Below, piece by piece: positions 21,207 to 28,933 of a DNA stretch of 64,000 bases; positions within the stretch are counted from its first letter, which is position 1, and the number at the start of each line of letters is the position of its first letter. The DNA lies in NCBI RefSeq assembly GCF_001612845.1, contig NZ_BDBF01000001.1:310001-374000 (forward strand), read 5' to 3'. The notes below the pieces were generated by a model. It did no database searches. It saw nothing but the letters and a program-made list of their open reading frames with translations, and was not told the origin of the DNA. A program made the position numbers and the translations under genes. The DNA is from Nocardia elegans NBRC 108235. GTDB lineage: Bacteria > Actinomycetota > Actinomycetes > Mycobacteriales > Mycobacteriaceae.

Positions 21207-21254
21207 ACACTACACCTAGTGGCCGACAGATTCATACAACACGACATGTTGCGA
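21207..21254 (-). promoter_or_regulatory. Tandem NrdR boxes upstream of nrdHIE
   Basis: Plus-strand ACACTACACCTAGTGG (21207-21222) and a weaker ACACGACATGTTGCGA (21239-21254). Centres are 32 bp apart, the same spacing as upstream of nrdF. Together they indicate joint NrdR control of both halves of the enzyme. Confidence 0.78.
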
Positions 21255-21431
21255 ACCACAAAGATGAAATTCGACGGCCGTAAGTACCAGGACAGTCGAT
21301 TCGCAACCCGACACGACAGTGGCGCAGATCACGATTTCATGTCGCAGCTCTCTCCCAGCAAACCCAATACCACCTCTGGTCACATCGGTCACAGGGATCC
21401 CAACAGGCCCGCTTCGGCACATCCGAAACGA

Positions 21432-21473
21432 CCGAATGCCGCGCCCGTTCCGGGGAACGAACGCGGCATTCGG
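21432..21473 (-). terminator. Hairpin terminator after rpmJ2
   Basis: Arms CCGAATGCCGCG/CGCGGCATTCGG enclose a second stem CGTTCC/GGAACG, making one long hairpin 33 bases beyond the rpmJ2 stop. Confidence 0.7.
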
Positions 21474-21505
21474 CGGCTACTTCGGTGTGTCGCAGCCGAG
21501 CCGGA

Positions 21506-21628
21506 TCAGCCCTGGCGGGCCTTGAACCGCGGCTCCTTCTTGTTGATCACATAGGTCTTGCCACGGCGTCGCACCACCTGAGCGCCCGGCTTGTCCTTGA
21601 GTGAACGCAGTGAATTCCGGACCTTCAT
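21506..21628 (-). CDS. rpmJ: 50S ribosomal protein L36, zinc-free paralogue
   Basis: A 40-residue basic ribosomal protein ([20 protein letters not shown] then [20 protein letters not shown]). It is the YkgO-type C-minus form: the Cys and His zinc ligands of normal L36 are absent. Such paralogues replace the zinc-binding form when zinc is scarce. The ATG at 21628 has AGGAGG five bases upstream; the longer frame is spurious. A Zur box lies directly in front of it, which fits zinc control. Confidence 0.92.
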   Translation of the reverse strand: MKVRNSLRSLKDKPGAQVVRRRGKTYVINKKEPRFKARQG

Positions 21629-21641
21629 CACGACCTCCTGT

Positions 21642-21656
21642 TGGAAATGGTTTTCA
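21642..21656 (-). promoter_or_regulatory. Zur box of rpmJ2
   Basis: Plus-strand TGGAAATGGTTTTCA matches the actinobacterial Zur palindrome TGAAAATGRTTTTCA at all but one or two positions. A minus-strand TAGGAT (21658-21663) just upstream could be the -10, so zinc-bound Zur would block the start site. Confidence 0.75.
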
Positions 21657-21736
21657 TATCCTATAGAGGTGGGCGGCGAGAGTGTTAGGACGCCGGTCAC
21701 GTCGCCGCCCCTCTCGGCCGATGGCCCCCGACGCCA

Positions 21737-21770
21737 CCGAGGGGCCGCACCATCGGGTGCGGCCCCTCGG
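21737..21770 (-). terminator. Terminator after FMN reductase gene
   Basis: Perfect 14-bp stem (CCGAGGGGCCGCAC/GTGCGGCCCCTCGG) with a six-base loop, 30 bases past the reductase stop. Confidence 0.75.
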
Positions 21771-21799
21771 AACAGCTCGAGCCGGTTACCGTCTCACGC

Positions 21800-22363
21800 T
21801 CAGGCGTTGACCGATTCCCGCGCGGCGACCAGTTCGGTGACCGCGGCGGCGAGCTGGGTCAGAGCCTCGGCGTCGTCGCGCGGATGCGCCTCGCCGAAGC
21901 GCTGGCCGATGGTGCCGAAGTGCAGGTGCGCGCTCTCCACGACGGTGCCACCGGCCACACCGACCGCCTTCACCGTGTCGCCGTGCGCCCACTTCGCGGC
22001 GTTCTGGCTGATCGAGGCGCTGATCACGGCGACCGGCTTGTCCTTGATCGAACCGGCGCCGTAGGGCCGCGAGGCCCAGTCGATCGCGTTCTTCAGCACG
22101 GCCGGGATCGTTCCGTTGTATTCGGGGACGAACAGCGCCAGGGCGTCGGCGGCGGCGACGGCGTCACGCAGCGCCTGCGCCGGCGCCGGCACCCGACCCG
22201 GTACGTCGATGTCCTCGTTGTAGAACGGAACATTTCCGAGACCGTCGTAGATATCGACCTCGACACCTTCCGGTGCGGTCTGGGCGGCAGCCTCGGCCAG
22301 CTGCCGGTTGATCGAACCGGCGCGCAAGCTGCCGACGAGAGCCAGGATGCGAGTCTGTGACAT
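21800..22363 (-). CDS. NAD(P)H-dependent FMN reductase (Rv3054c-like)
   Basis: A 187-residue flavodoxin-fold oxidoreductase. GSLRAGSINRQLAEAA is the FMN phosphate loop and PEYNGTIPAVLKNAIDWASR the signature of NADPH-dependent FMN/quinone/azo reductases. The start is ATG 22363 with AAGGAG five bases upstream. It is divergent from a TetR gene, as Rv3054c is from Rv3055; a role in quinone or electrophile detoxification under TetR control is inferred. Confidence 0.88.
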   Translation of the reverse strand: MSQTRILALVGSLRAGSINRQLAEAAAQTAPEGVEVDIYDGLGNVPFYNEDIDVPGRVPAPAQALRDAVAAADALALFVPEYNGTIPAVLKNAIDWASRPYGAGSIKDKPVAVISASISQNAAKWAHGDTVKAVGVAGGTVVESAHLHFGTIGQRFGEAHPRDDAEALTQLAAAVTELVAARESVNA

Positions 22364-22418
22364 GATCACTCCTTGTGCGGTGGGGCGGCGGTGGCTTCCG
22401 CTGTCACGACACGATAAC

Positions 22419-22432
22419 CGGACTACGGTCCG
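22419..22432. promoter_or_regulatory. Candidate operator between FMN reductase and TetR
   Basis: CGGAC-TACG-GTCCG, perfect 5-bp arms, in the 101-base divergent intergenic region. A plausible site for the adjacent TetR. Confidence 0.35.
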
Positions 22433-22464
22433 CTTTCATTCCCGGGTCATGGGGTAAACGAACT

Positions 22465-23199
22465 GTGAACTGCGACACTCCCGATTCGACGCCGTCGAAT
22501 TCGTCCCATTCGTCCGATCCGTGCGCCACGGATCCGGCCTTCGCCGCCGCGCCGCGCCCAGGCGCGCTGCCACTCGAGGCCGTGGCCGTCGACCTCCCGC
22601 CGACCGCACTCACCACCGCGCTGCCGGTAGCCGAACACTCCGAGCGCAGCGATGCCGTACGCAACCGGCAGTTGCTGCTCGACGCCGCCGAGGAGCTGGT
22701 CCGCGAGTTCGGCGCCGACGGCGTCACGATGGACGCGGTCGCCAAGCGCGCGGGCGTCGGCAAGGGCACCGTATTCCGCCGGTTCGGCAACCGGGCCGGT
22801 CTCATGCTGGCGCTGCTCGACCAGTCCGAGCAGAAACTGCAGGCGGCGTTCATGTTCGGGCCGCCGCCGCTGGGCCCGGGCGCCCCGCCGCTGCAGCGGC
22901 TGATCGCCTACGGTCGCGCCCGTTTGGCCGGCATCGAGGTGGAGGGCGAAATGCGCCGCGCCGCCGACGAATCCGGCCGCTACGCCAGCGCGCCGTACAA
23001 CATCTCGAAAACCCATGTGTCGCTGTTGCTTCGGCAGCTCGACGTGAACGGCGATATCGCGCTGACGGCGGACACACTGCTCGCGATCCTCGACGCCGGC
23101 CTGGTGCTGCATCAGCTGCGGGTCCTCGGTTATCGGCCCGAACAGATCGCCGACCACTGGGAAAACGTGGTGCGCGCACTGGTGGCACCCGCCCAGTAG
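22465..23199 (+). CDS. TetR-family regulator (Rv3055-like)
   Basis: A 244-residue TetR repressor with a long, Pro/Ala-rich N-terminal extension of about 65 residues before the DNA-binding domain RNRQLLLDAAEELVREFGAD / VTMDAVAKRAGVGKGTVFRRFG. The C-terminal ligand domain ends HQLRVLGYRPEQIADHWENV. The start is GTG 22465 (MNCDTPDSTPSN), about 10 bases after GGGG; starts nearer the HTH are possible. It probably represses itself and the divergent FMN reductase. Confidence 0.85.
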   Translation: MNCDTPDSTPSNSSHSSDPCATDPAFAAAPRPGALPLEAVAVDLPPTALTTALPVAEHSERSDAVRNRQLLLDAAEELVREFGADGVTMDAVAKRAGVGKGTVFRRFGNRAGLMLALLDQSEQKLQAAFMFGPPPLGPGAPPLQRLIAYGRARLAGIEVEGEMRRAADESGRYASAPYNISKTHVSLLLRQLDVNGDIALTADTLLAILDAGLVLHQLRVLGYRPEQIADHWENVVRALVAPAQ

Positions 23200-23202
23200 A
23201 GT
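23197..23202 (+). promoter_or_regulatory. Putative -10 for leaderless nadE mRNA
   Basis: TAGAGT, which includes the tetR stop codon TAG, lies six bases before the nadE ATG. Confidence 0.3.
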
Positions 23203-23208
23203 GACCGC

Positions 23209-24051
23209 ATGGGGAACCTGCGCGAACAGATCATCGCCGAATTGGGTGTCGCGGCCGAGATCGAACCGAAGGTCGAGGTGCGGCGCCGCGTCGAATTCCT
23301 GGCCGACTATTTGAGTTCCACGCCGGCAACGGGTTTCGTTCTCGGCATCAGCGGTGGTCAGGACAGTTCGCTCACCGGCAAACTGTGCCAGCTGGCCGTG
23401 GACGAGTTGCGCGCCCGGGGACAGGAGGCGACGTTCGTCGCGGTCCGGCTTCCCTACGGCACACAGGCCGATGCCGACGACGCGCGGCGGGCGCTGGATT
23501 TCATCGGCCCGGACCATGTGGTCGAGGTCAATGTGAAGCCCGGCGCCGACGCGGTGGCGGCCGCGACCGCCGAGGGCGTGCGCGAACTGCTCGGACACGA
23601 GACCGAGCTGCGTGATTTCGTGCGCGGCAACATCAAAGCGCGCGAACGGATGATCATCCAGTACGCGATCGCGGGGCAGTTGAATCTCGTGGTCGTCGGC
23701 ACCGACCACGCGGCGGAGGCGGTCACCGGGTTCTTCACCAAGCACGGCGACGGCGGCGTCGACATCACTCCGCTGACCGGACTGACCAAGCGCCAGGGTG
23801 CGGCATTGCTGCAGGAATTGGGCGCTCCGCCGAGCCTGTGGGAGAAGGTGCCCACCGCCGACCTCGAAGACGATCGCCCGGCGCTGCCGGACGAGGAGGC
23901 GCTCGGCCTGAAGTACGCCCAGATCGACGACTATCTCGAGGGCAAGGACGTGGCGCCGGAGGTGGCGGAGCGCGTCGAGACGATCTACTGCAACACCCGG
24001 CACAAGCGGACGGTGCCGGTGTCGCCGCTCGACTCCTGGTGGAAGAACTGA
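23209..24051 (+). CDS. nadE: Ammonia-dependent NAD(+) synthetase
   Basis: Last step of NAD synthesis: ATP-dependent amidation of nicotinic acid adenine dinucleotide. 280 residues with only the synthetase domain, like E. coli NadE; the glutaminase domain of the mycobacterial enzyme is absent. The PP-loop is [35 protein letters not shown] binds the substrate, and the C-terminus [20 protein letters not shown] is typical. It starts nine bases after tetR. Confidence 0.93.
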   Translation: MGNLREQIIAELGVAAEIEPKVEVRRRVEFLADYLSSTPATGFVLGISGGQDSSLTGKLCQLAVDELRARGQEATFVAVRLPYGTQADADDARRALDFIGPDHVVEVNVKPGADAVAAATAEGVRELLGHETELRDFVRGNIKARERMIIQYAIAGQLNLVVVGTDHAAEAVTGFFTKHGDGGVDITPLTGLTKRQGAALLQELGAPPSLWEKVPTADLEDDRPALPDEEALGLKYAQIDDYLEGKDVAPEVAERVETIYCNTRHKRTVPVSPLDSWWKN

Positions 24052-24086
24052 GGGGCCGAGCCCACCGCTCGAGAAACGGGCGCTGA

Positions 24087-24329
24087 TCAGCCGCCCGCGA
24101 ACGGCGGTAGTACGTCGACGCGGGCGGTGAGGGGGGTGCTGTCGTCGCGGGTGAGTTCCTCGCCCACCAGATAGGCGCAGACCTTCAGCATCGGATCGAG
24201 ATCGGCGCCGTAGGCCGCGCGCAATGCCGTCCGCAGGTCGCCGACCGTTGCCGTATCGGGCAGGTCCAGATGTTCGCTGGATTTGCCGACCGCGTCGGCG
24301 ATCGCGGCGAAATATCTGACCTCAACCAC
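24087..24329 (-). CDS. moaD: MoaD, molybdopterin synthase small subunit
   Basis: An 80-residue ubiquitin-like sulfur carrier. [18 protein letters not shown] is the beta-grasp start and the chain ends [10 protein letters not shown], with the C-terminal Gly-Gly that is adenylated and thiocarboxylated. It overlaps moaA by eight bases and pairs with moaE (27950-28375) on the other strand. Confidence 0.93.
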   Translation of the reverse strand: MVEVRYFAAIADAVGKSSEHLDLPDTATVGDLRTALRAAYGADLDPMLKVCAYLVGEELTRDDSTPLTARVDVLPPFAGG

Positions 24330-25380
24330 CGATGGCTCCCATCGTGCGTTCCGGGGGGACGAAATCGGCGGCGTCGATGCCGTGCCCGGCCCATTTGTTC
24401 CACATCGCGCCGCGCCACAGCTGTGCCAGTTCGTCGTCGCTCGCGCCGCCGCGCAGCAGGGAGCGCAGATCGTATTCCTGGTCGCTGAACAGGCAGGACC
24501 GGACCATGCCGTCGGCGGTCAGGCGGGTGCGGTCGCAGTCGCCGCAGAATTGGCGGGTGACCGAGGCGATGATGCCGACCGTGGCGGGACCGCCGTTCAC
24601 CAGCCAGGTCTCCGCCGGGGCGGAGGGGTCGGCACGCCCGGTCTCGGTGAGGGTGAAGGCCGCGCCGAGAACGTCGAGCAGCTCGGCCGCGGTGACCATA
24701 TTGGTGCGTGCCCATTCGTGGTCGGCGTCGAGCGGCATCTCCTCGATGAACCGCAGTTCGCATCCCTCGTTCAGGCACCATCGCAGCAGATCGACCGCAC
24801 CGGAAAGGGTTTCGCGCATCAGCACGGCGTTCACCTTGACCGGGTACAGACCGGCGGCATGGGCGGCGCGGATGCCGGTCAGCACCGAGCCGAGCCGGTC
24901 CCGGCGGGTGAGCCGCGCGAATCCGGCGGGGTCGACCGTATCGAGGGAGACGTTCACCCGGCCGAGCCCCGCGGCCGCCAGCCCACGCGCACGATGTTCC
25001 AGCCCGATGCCGTTGCTGGTCATCGCCAGCGGCGTGTCGGGAACGGCGGCATGGCATCCGGCGACGATCTGCTCGAGATCGCGCCGCATCAGCGGCTCGC
25101 CGCCGGTGAACCGCACCTCGCGGATGCCCAGGCGCCGCACCGCGAGTTCCACCAACCGCACGATCTCCGCGGCCGAGAGCAATTCGTCCGCGGGGATGGC
25201 CGGCAACCCCTCCTCCGGCATGCAATAGGTGCACCGCAACGAGCACTTCTCGGTGATCGACACTCGCAGATCCCGGGCCGTGCGCCCGAATTTGTCGACG
25301 AGCAGCTCCGTATCGGGCCGTCCGTCCAGCGAGGGCCGCCCGCCCCGGACGGCGGGAATCCCCATGAGAACGACGGTCAC
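24322..25380 (-). CDS. moaA: GTP 3',8-cyclase MoaA
   Basis: Radical-SAM enzyme of 352 residues for the first step of molybdenum cofactor synthesis. [11 protein letters not shown] is the N-terminal CxxxCxxC 4Fe-4S site; [18 protein letters not shown] is the C-terminal cluster motif; the end TMGAIGG carries the two glycines of the MoaA tail. GTG 25380 is used; GGAGGA directly abuts it, and a CATAAT six bases upstream would also allow a leaderless start. It forms an operon with moaD and is divergent from moeA. Confidence 0.95.
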   Translation of the reverse strand: MTVVLMGIPAVRGGRPSLDGRPDTELLVDKFGRTARDLRVSITEKCSLRCTYCMPEEGLPAIPADELLSAAEIVRLVELAVRRLGIREVRFTGGEPLMRRDLEQIVAGCHAAVPDTPLAMTSNGIGLEHRARGLAAAGLGRVNVSLDTVDPAGFARLTRRDRLGSVLTGIRAAHAAGLYPVKVNAVLMRETLSGAVDLLRWCLNEGCELRFIEEMPLDADHEWARTNMVTAAELLDVLGAAFTLTETGRADPSAPAETWLVNGGPATVGIIASVTRQFCGDCDRTRLTADGMVRSCLFSDQEYDLRSLLRGGASDDELAQLWRGAMWNKWAGHGIDAADFVPPERTMGAIGG

Positions 25381-25514
25381 TCCTCCATTATGGGGGCCGC
25401 CCCCACCTCACGTCCCGCAAGTCCACACCTGTGAGGTGACCGAGCACCTCCCGAGCAGGTGAACGCGGAGGCCAAGCACCCGGTCCGCACCCACTCGCAA
25501 CGGTGAACCCCAAA

Positions 25515-25606
25515 GGTCTCGGCCCGCCTCGATTTTGCAGCGACGGAGCGAGGGAGCGCAGCGACTGAGCGGAGGAGTGAAAATCGAGGCCCAAGGGGCC
25601 GAGACC
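25515..25606. repeat. Long imperfect inverted repeat between moaA and moeA
   Basis: Arms GGTCTCGGCCC (25515) + CCTCGATTTT (25527) pair with AAAATCGAGG (25580) + GGGCCGAGACC (25596), giving a 21-bp stem with a small bulge. The loop is made of short GAGCG/GACGGAGC/GAGCGGAGG-like repeats. It looks like an interspersed REP/MITE-like element, not a terminator of either divergent gene. Confidence 0.65.
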
Positions 25607-25638
25607 CGCCGGAGCGAAGCGGAGGCCAAAGACCCAGC

Positions 25639-25644
25639 TAGGCT
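25639..25644 (+). promoter_or_regulatory. Putative -10 for leaderless moeA mRNA
   Basis: TAGGCT seven bases before the moeA ATG at 25652; no Shine-Dalgarno. Confidence 0.4.
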
Positions 25645-25651
25645 GACGTCT

Positions 25652-26854
25652 ATGAGTCAGCCTGCCAAGACTGTGGCTCGGTCCGTCGAGGATCATCGGG
25701 AGCGGATCGAACAGCTGCTGCGACCGCTGGCAGTGCGGCACGTGGAGCAATTGGCGATGCACGGGGCGCGGGGCCGGATGCTGGCGGAGGATGTGCGGTC
25801 GCCGCTGGATCTGCCGGTGTTCCGCAATTCGGGGATGGACGGATATGCGGTCCGGGCCGAGTCGGTCGCGGTGACGCCCGTGACGCTGCCGGTCGCCGGT
25901 GTGGTGGCCGCCGGTCAGGGTGGCCCGGATCGGTTGCCGGACGGTGCGGCGGTCAAGGTGATGACGGGCGCGCCGATTCCGCCGGGCGCCGATTGTGTGG
26001 TGCCGGTGGAGGACACCCGCGCCGTCGACGGCGGCGTGTCGATCGAACGCGGCCGCAACGCAGGCGATTTCGTGCGCGAGGCGGGAACCGACATTCGGCA
26101 AGGTGAGCTGCTGGTGGCGGCCGGGTCGTTGTTGTCGCCGCATCGGATCGCGGCGCTCGCGGCGGTGGGCATCAGCTCGGTCGCGGTGGCGCGGCGGATC
26201 CGGGCGGCGGTTCTGACGACGGGCGACGAGCTGGTGTCGGCCGGTGTCGCGTTGCGCCCCGGACAGATCTACAACTCGAACGGCATCGCGCTGGCTGCTG
26301 CCTTGGGCGCCAACGGAATCGATGTGGTGGATGTTTCGCACAGCCGCGACGATCCGGGCGAGTTCCGCCGCAAGTTGTCGATCGCGACGACGGCCGCGGA
26401 TGTGGTGTTCACTTCGGGCGGGGTGTCGCAGGGCGATTTCGAAGTGGTCAAGGAGGTGCTGGCCGAGGTCGGCGGCGAGTTCGGTTCGGTGGCCGTGCAG
26501 CCCGGCGGCCCGCAAGGCATCAGTGTGGTCGACGGGGTTCCGATTCTGAGCTTCCCGGGCAATCCGGTGAGCACGATGGTGTCGTTCGAGGTGTTCGCCC
26601 GTCCGATCCTGCGGCAGCTGAGCGGGTTGGCGCCGGTGCCGAATTACGAGGTGGCGCTGCTGGATCCGGTGCGGTCCCCGGCGGGTCGGCGGCAGTTCCT
26701 GCGGGGCCGGCGCGAAGGTGCGGGGGTCCGTTCGGTGTCGGGCCCCGGGTCGCATCTCGTGGCGGCGATGGCGCAGGCCGATGTTCTGATCGAAATTCCG
26801 GCCGAGGTCACGACGGTGGCGGCCGGTTCGCTGGTGAGGGTGCGCGAACTGTGA
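25652..26854 (+). CDS. moeA: Molybdopterin molybdenumtransferase MoeA
   Basis: Inserts molybdate into adenylylated molybdopterin. 400 residues: domain I/II start with GRMLAEDVRSPLDLPVFRNS followed by GMDGYAVRA, then KVMTGAPIPPGADCVV, the MogA-like domain III (VLTTGDELV, YNSNG, TSGGVSQGDFEVV), and a beta-barrel domain IV ending LVRVREL. The start is ATG 25652 (MSQPAKTVARS) because the upstream frame crosses the inverted repeat. Its stop overlaps the GTG of moaC-mog (GTGA). Confidence 0.95.
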   Translation: MSQPAKTVARSVEDHRERIEQLLRPLAVRHVEQLAMHGARGRMLAEDVRSPLDLPVFRNSGMDGYAVRAESVAVTPVTLPVAGVVAAGQGGPDRLPDGAAVKVMTGAPIPPGADCVVPVEDTRAVDGGVSIERGRNAGDFVREAGTDIRQGELLVAAGSLLSPHRIAALAAVGISSVAVARRIRAAVLTTGDELVSAGVALRPGQIYNSNGIALAAALGANGIDVVDVSHSRDDPGEFRRKLSIATTAADVVFTSGGVSQGDFEVVKEVLAEVGGEFGSVAVQPGGPQGISVVDGVPILSFPGNPVSTMVSFEVFARPILRQLSGLAPVPNYEVALLDPVRSPAGRRQFLRGRREGAGVRSVSGPGSHLVAAMAQADVLIEIPAEVTTVAAGSLVRVREL

Positions 26855-27957
26855 ACGAACTGTCCCATGCCGAATCCGGCGCCGTGTCGAAAGACGACGC
26901 CGGCACCTTGTCGCACGTCGATGCCGAAGGCCGGGCGCGCATGGTCGATGTGAGTGCGAAGGCCGAGACAACACGGGTGGCGGTCGCGGCCGGCCTGCTG
27001 CGGACGACGCCCGAGGTGGTGGCGCTGGTGCGCGCGGACGACCTGCCGAAGGCCGATGTGCTGTCGACGGCTCGCATCGCGGGTATCTCGGGGGCGAAGA
27101 AGACCTCGGAGCTGATTCCGCTGTGCCATCAGCTGGCGCTGTCCTCGGTGGATGTGCGCTTCGGTTTCGCCGAGGCCGCCATCACCATCGAAGCGCGAGC
27201 GAAGACGAAGGGCCCCACCGGCGTCGAGATGGAGGCACTCACCGCGGTCGCGATCGCCGGCCTCACGCTGCACGACATGGTGAAGGCGGTGGATCCGGCG
27301 GCCGTCCTCGACGGTGTGCGCCTGTTGACGAAAGACGGTGGCAAGCGCGGCCATTGGGAGCGGCCCGATCTCGCATCGTCCGACGATGCCGCGGTATCGG
27401 CTGATTCACCCGCGACCGCGCACTGCCCCTCCGGCCGGCGCCACAGCGATGCGGTACACCACGCGACGCACTCCGGCGAGGGCTCCCGGACCGCGGTCGT
27501 GGTCGTGGCCTCGACCGGCGTCGCGGCCGGCACCCGGGTCGACAAGACCGGTCCGGTGCTGGCGGACTGGCTTGCGGGACTGGGCTTTTCGGTGCGCGGA
27601 CCGCTGGTCTACGCCGATGCCGATATCGCGGCCGGTCTGCGCGACGCGCTCGACGGCACGCCGGGACTGGTGATCACCACCGGCGGGACCGGCGCCTCGC
27701 CCTCCGATGCCACCCCGGAAGCGACGCTGGCGGTGCTGGATCGGGAATTGCCGGGCGTCGCCGAGTCGATCCGCCGGCGCGGTACGGCCGCGTTTCCGTT
27801 GGCGGCCTTGAGCCGTGGCGTCGCGGGCCTGTCCGGCACTACGGTGGTCGTGAATCTGCCCGGTTCGCCGGGCGGGGTCCGCGACGGGATCGCGGTCCTG
27901 GAACCGTTGCTGGATCATCTGCTGGCCCAGGTCGCCGGAGGAGGCCGCCATGAGTGA
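26851..27957 (+). CDS. moaC: Bifunctional MoaC-MogA/MoaB fusion
   Basis: One 368-residue protein with two Moco enzymes. Residues about 15-175 are cyclic pyranopterin monophosphate synthase MoaC (LSHVDAEGRARMVDVSAKA, AKKTSELIPLCHQL, TGVEMEALTAVA). After a His/Ser-rich linker (about 175-212) comes a MogA/MoaB molybdopterin adenylyltransferase (TTGGTGASPSDATPEAT, NLPGSPGGVRDG). In M. tuberculosis the same activities are separate neighbours (moaC2-mog-moaE2). The two enzymes act at non-consecutive steps, so the fusion ensures equal dosage rather than channelling. Confidence 0.93.
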   Translation: MNELSHAESGAVSKDDAGTLSHVDAEGRARMVDVSAKAETTRVAVAAGLLRTTPEVVALVRADDLPKADVLSTARIAGISGAKKTSELIPLCHQLALSSVDVRFGFAEAAITIEARAKTKGPTGVEMEALTAVAIAGLTLHDMVKAVDPAAVLDGVRLLTKDGGKRGHWERPDLASSDDAAVSADSPATAHCPSGRRHSDAVHHATHSGEGSRTAVVVVASTGVAAGTRVDKTGPVLADWLAGLGFSVRGPLVYADADIAAGLRDALDGTPGLVITTGGTGASPSDATPEATLAVLDRELPGVAESIRRRGTAAFPLAALSRGVAGLSGTTVVVNLPGSPGGVRDGIAVLEPLLDHLLAQVAGGGRHE

Positions 27958-28375
27958 GTACACGCCGCTCACCCGCATCAGCGATCAGCCGCTGCAACCC
28001 GAGGAGGTCGAGCGCGCGGTCACCGGCCCCGAATACGGCGCGGTCGTCGTCTTCACCGGCAAGGTCCGCAATCACGATGGCGGACAGGCGGTTTCGGCCC
28101 TGGAGTATTCGGCTCACCCCGAGGCGCAGAAGTTCTTGACCCGGGTGTGCGCCGAGGTCGGGAAGTCCGCCGGCCTACCGGTCGCCGCGGTTCACCGGGT
28201 GGGCGAGCTGACGGTCGGCGATCTGGCGATCACGGTGGCCGTCGCCGCTCCGCACCGCCGCGAGGCCTTCGAGACCTGCGCGGAATTGGTGGACCGCATC
28301 AAGCACGAGGTCCCGATCTGGAAACGCCAACTGTTCGCCGACGGCATGTCCGAGTGGGTCAACGCCTGCGGCTAG
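27950..28375 (+). CDS. moaE: MoaE, molybdopterin synthase large subunit
   Basis: A 141-residue catalytic subunit that transfers sulfur from MoaD to make molybdopterin. VVVFTGKVRNHDGGQAVSAL and LEYSAHPEAQKFL are conserved, RVGELTVGD is the dimer strand, and VPIWKRQLFADG holds the active-site Lys. It overlaps the fusion gene by eight bases. No molybdoenzyme gene lies in the window. Confidence 0.95.
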   Translation: MSEYTPLTRISDQPLQPEEVERAVTGPEYGAVVVFTGKVRNHDGGQAVSALEYSAHPEAQKFLTRVCAEVGKSAGLPVAAVHRVGELTVGDLAITVAVAAPHRREAFETCAELVDRIKHEVPIWKRQLFADGMSEWVNACG

Positions 28376-28384
28376 GCCACGACG

Positions 28385-28846
28385 TCAGCGTGGCTCGGGG
28401 CCGGGATTCGCCTCGGCCGCCGGTGTGGACTCGGTGAGATTCGCCTCGATGCGGCGCAGCGCCCGGAAGAGTGCGGCGCGTTCGGCCGCGCTGAACGAGG
28501 TCAGCGCCCGTTCGGTCAATCGCGCGCTCTCGGCTTCGATCTCGTGCTCCAGATCCCGCCCGCGTGCGGTCAGGTGCAGGCGGACCAGTCGGCGGTCGGT
28601 CGGATGCGGTTCGCGCCGGACCAGTCCGGCCGCTTCCATCCGGGTGGTCGCCCGGGTGACGGTGGGCGTCGCCAGGCCGAGCCGTTTGGCCACCTGACCG
28701 GGCGTCAGACCGTCCTCCTGCCAGAGCTGGCGCAGGATGAACTGCTGGCCCTCGTACACGCCGTGCCGGGCGTAGGCGGCCGCCGCCGCCACCGCGAGGG
28801 CGTGTTTGGTGGACCAGAACGCGGTCTGGAAGTCGTCGTCGGTCAT
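28385..28846 (-). CDS. MarR-family regulator
   Basis: A 153-residue winged-helix repressor: QFILRQLWQEDGLTPGQVAK, then LGLATPTVTRATTRMEAAGL (recognition helix) and a wing RREPHPTDRRLVRLHLT. It is divergent from the F420-type oxidoreductase gene with a candidate operator in the 87-base gap; it probably controls that gene. Confidence 0.88.
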   Translation of the reverse strand: MTDDDFQTAFWSTKHALAVAAAAAYARHGVYEGQQFILRQLWQEDGLTPGQVAKRLGLATPTVTRATTRMEAAGLVRREPHPTDRRLVRLHLTARGRDLEHEIEAESARLTERALTSFSAAERAALFRALRRIEANLTESTPAAEANPGPEPR

Positions 28847-28876
28847 GGTGTGTTCAGCGTAGAGGTATTGTATTCG

Positions 28877-28911
28877 TTAGCCGACTCACGTTATAGTCAT
28901 TGCCCGGCTAA
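28877..28911. promoter_or_regulatory. Candidate MarR operator
   Basis: Inverted TTAGCCG (28877-28883) and CGGCTAA (28905-28911) in an AT-rich divergent promoter region between marR and the oxidoreductase gene. Confidence 0.45.
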
Positions 28912-28933
28912 TAACTTTGAACGGGAGATCTAC

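Noticed and set aside
25381..25651. Molybdenum cofactor riboswitch between moaA and moeA.
   Set aside because: The structure here is a simple long hairpin with repeats, not the multi-helix Moco motif, and such riboswitches are not typical of actinobacteria.
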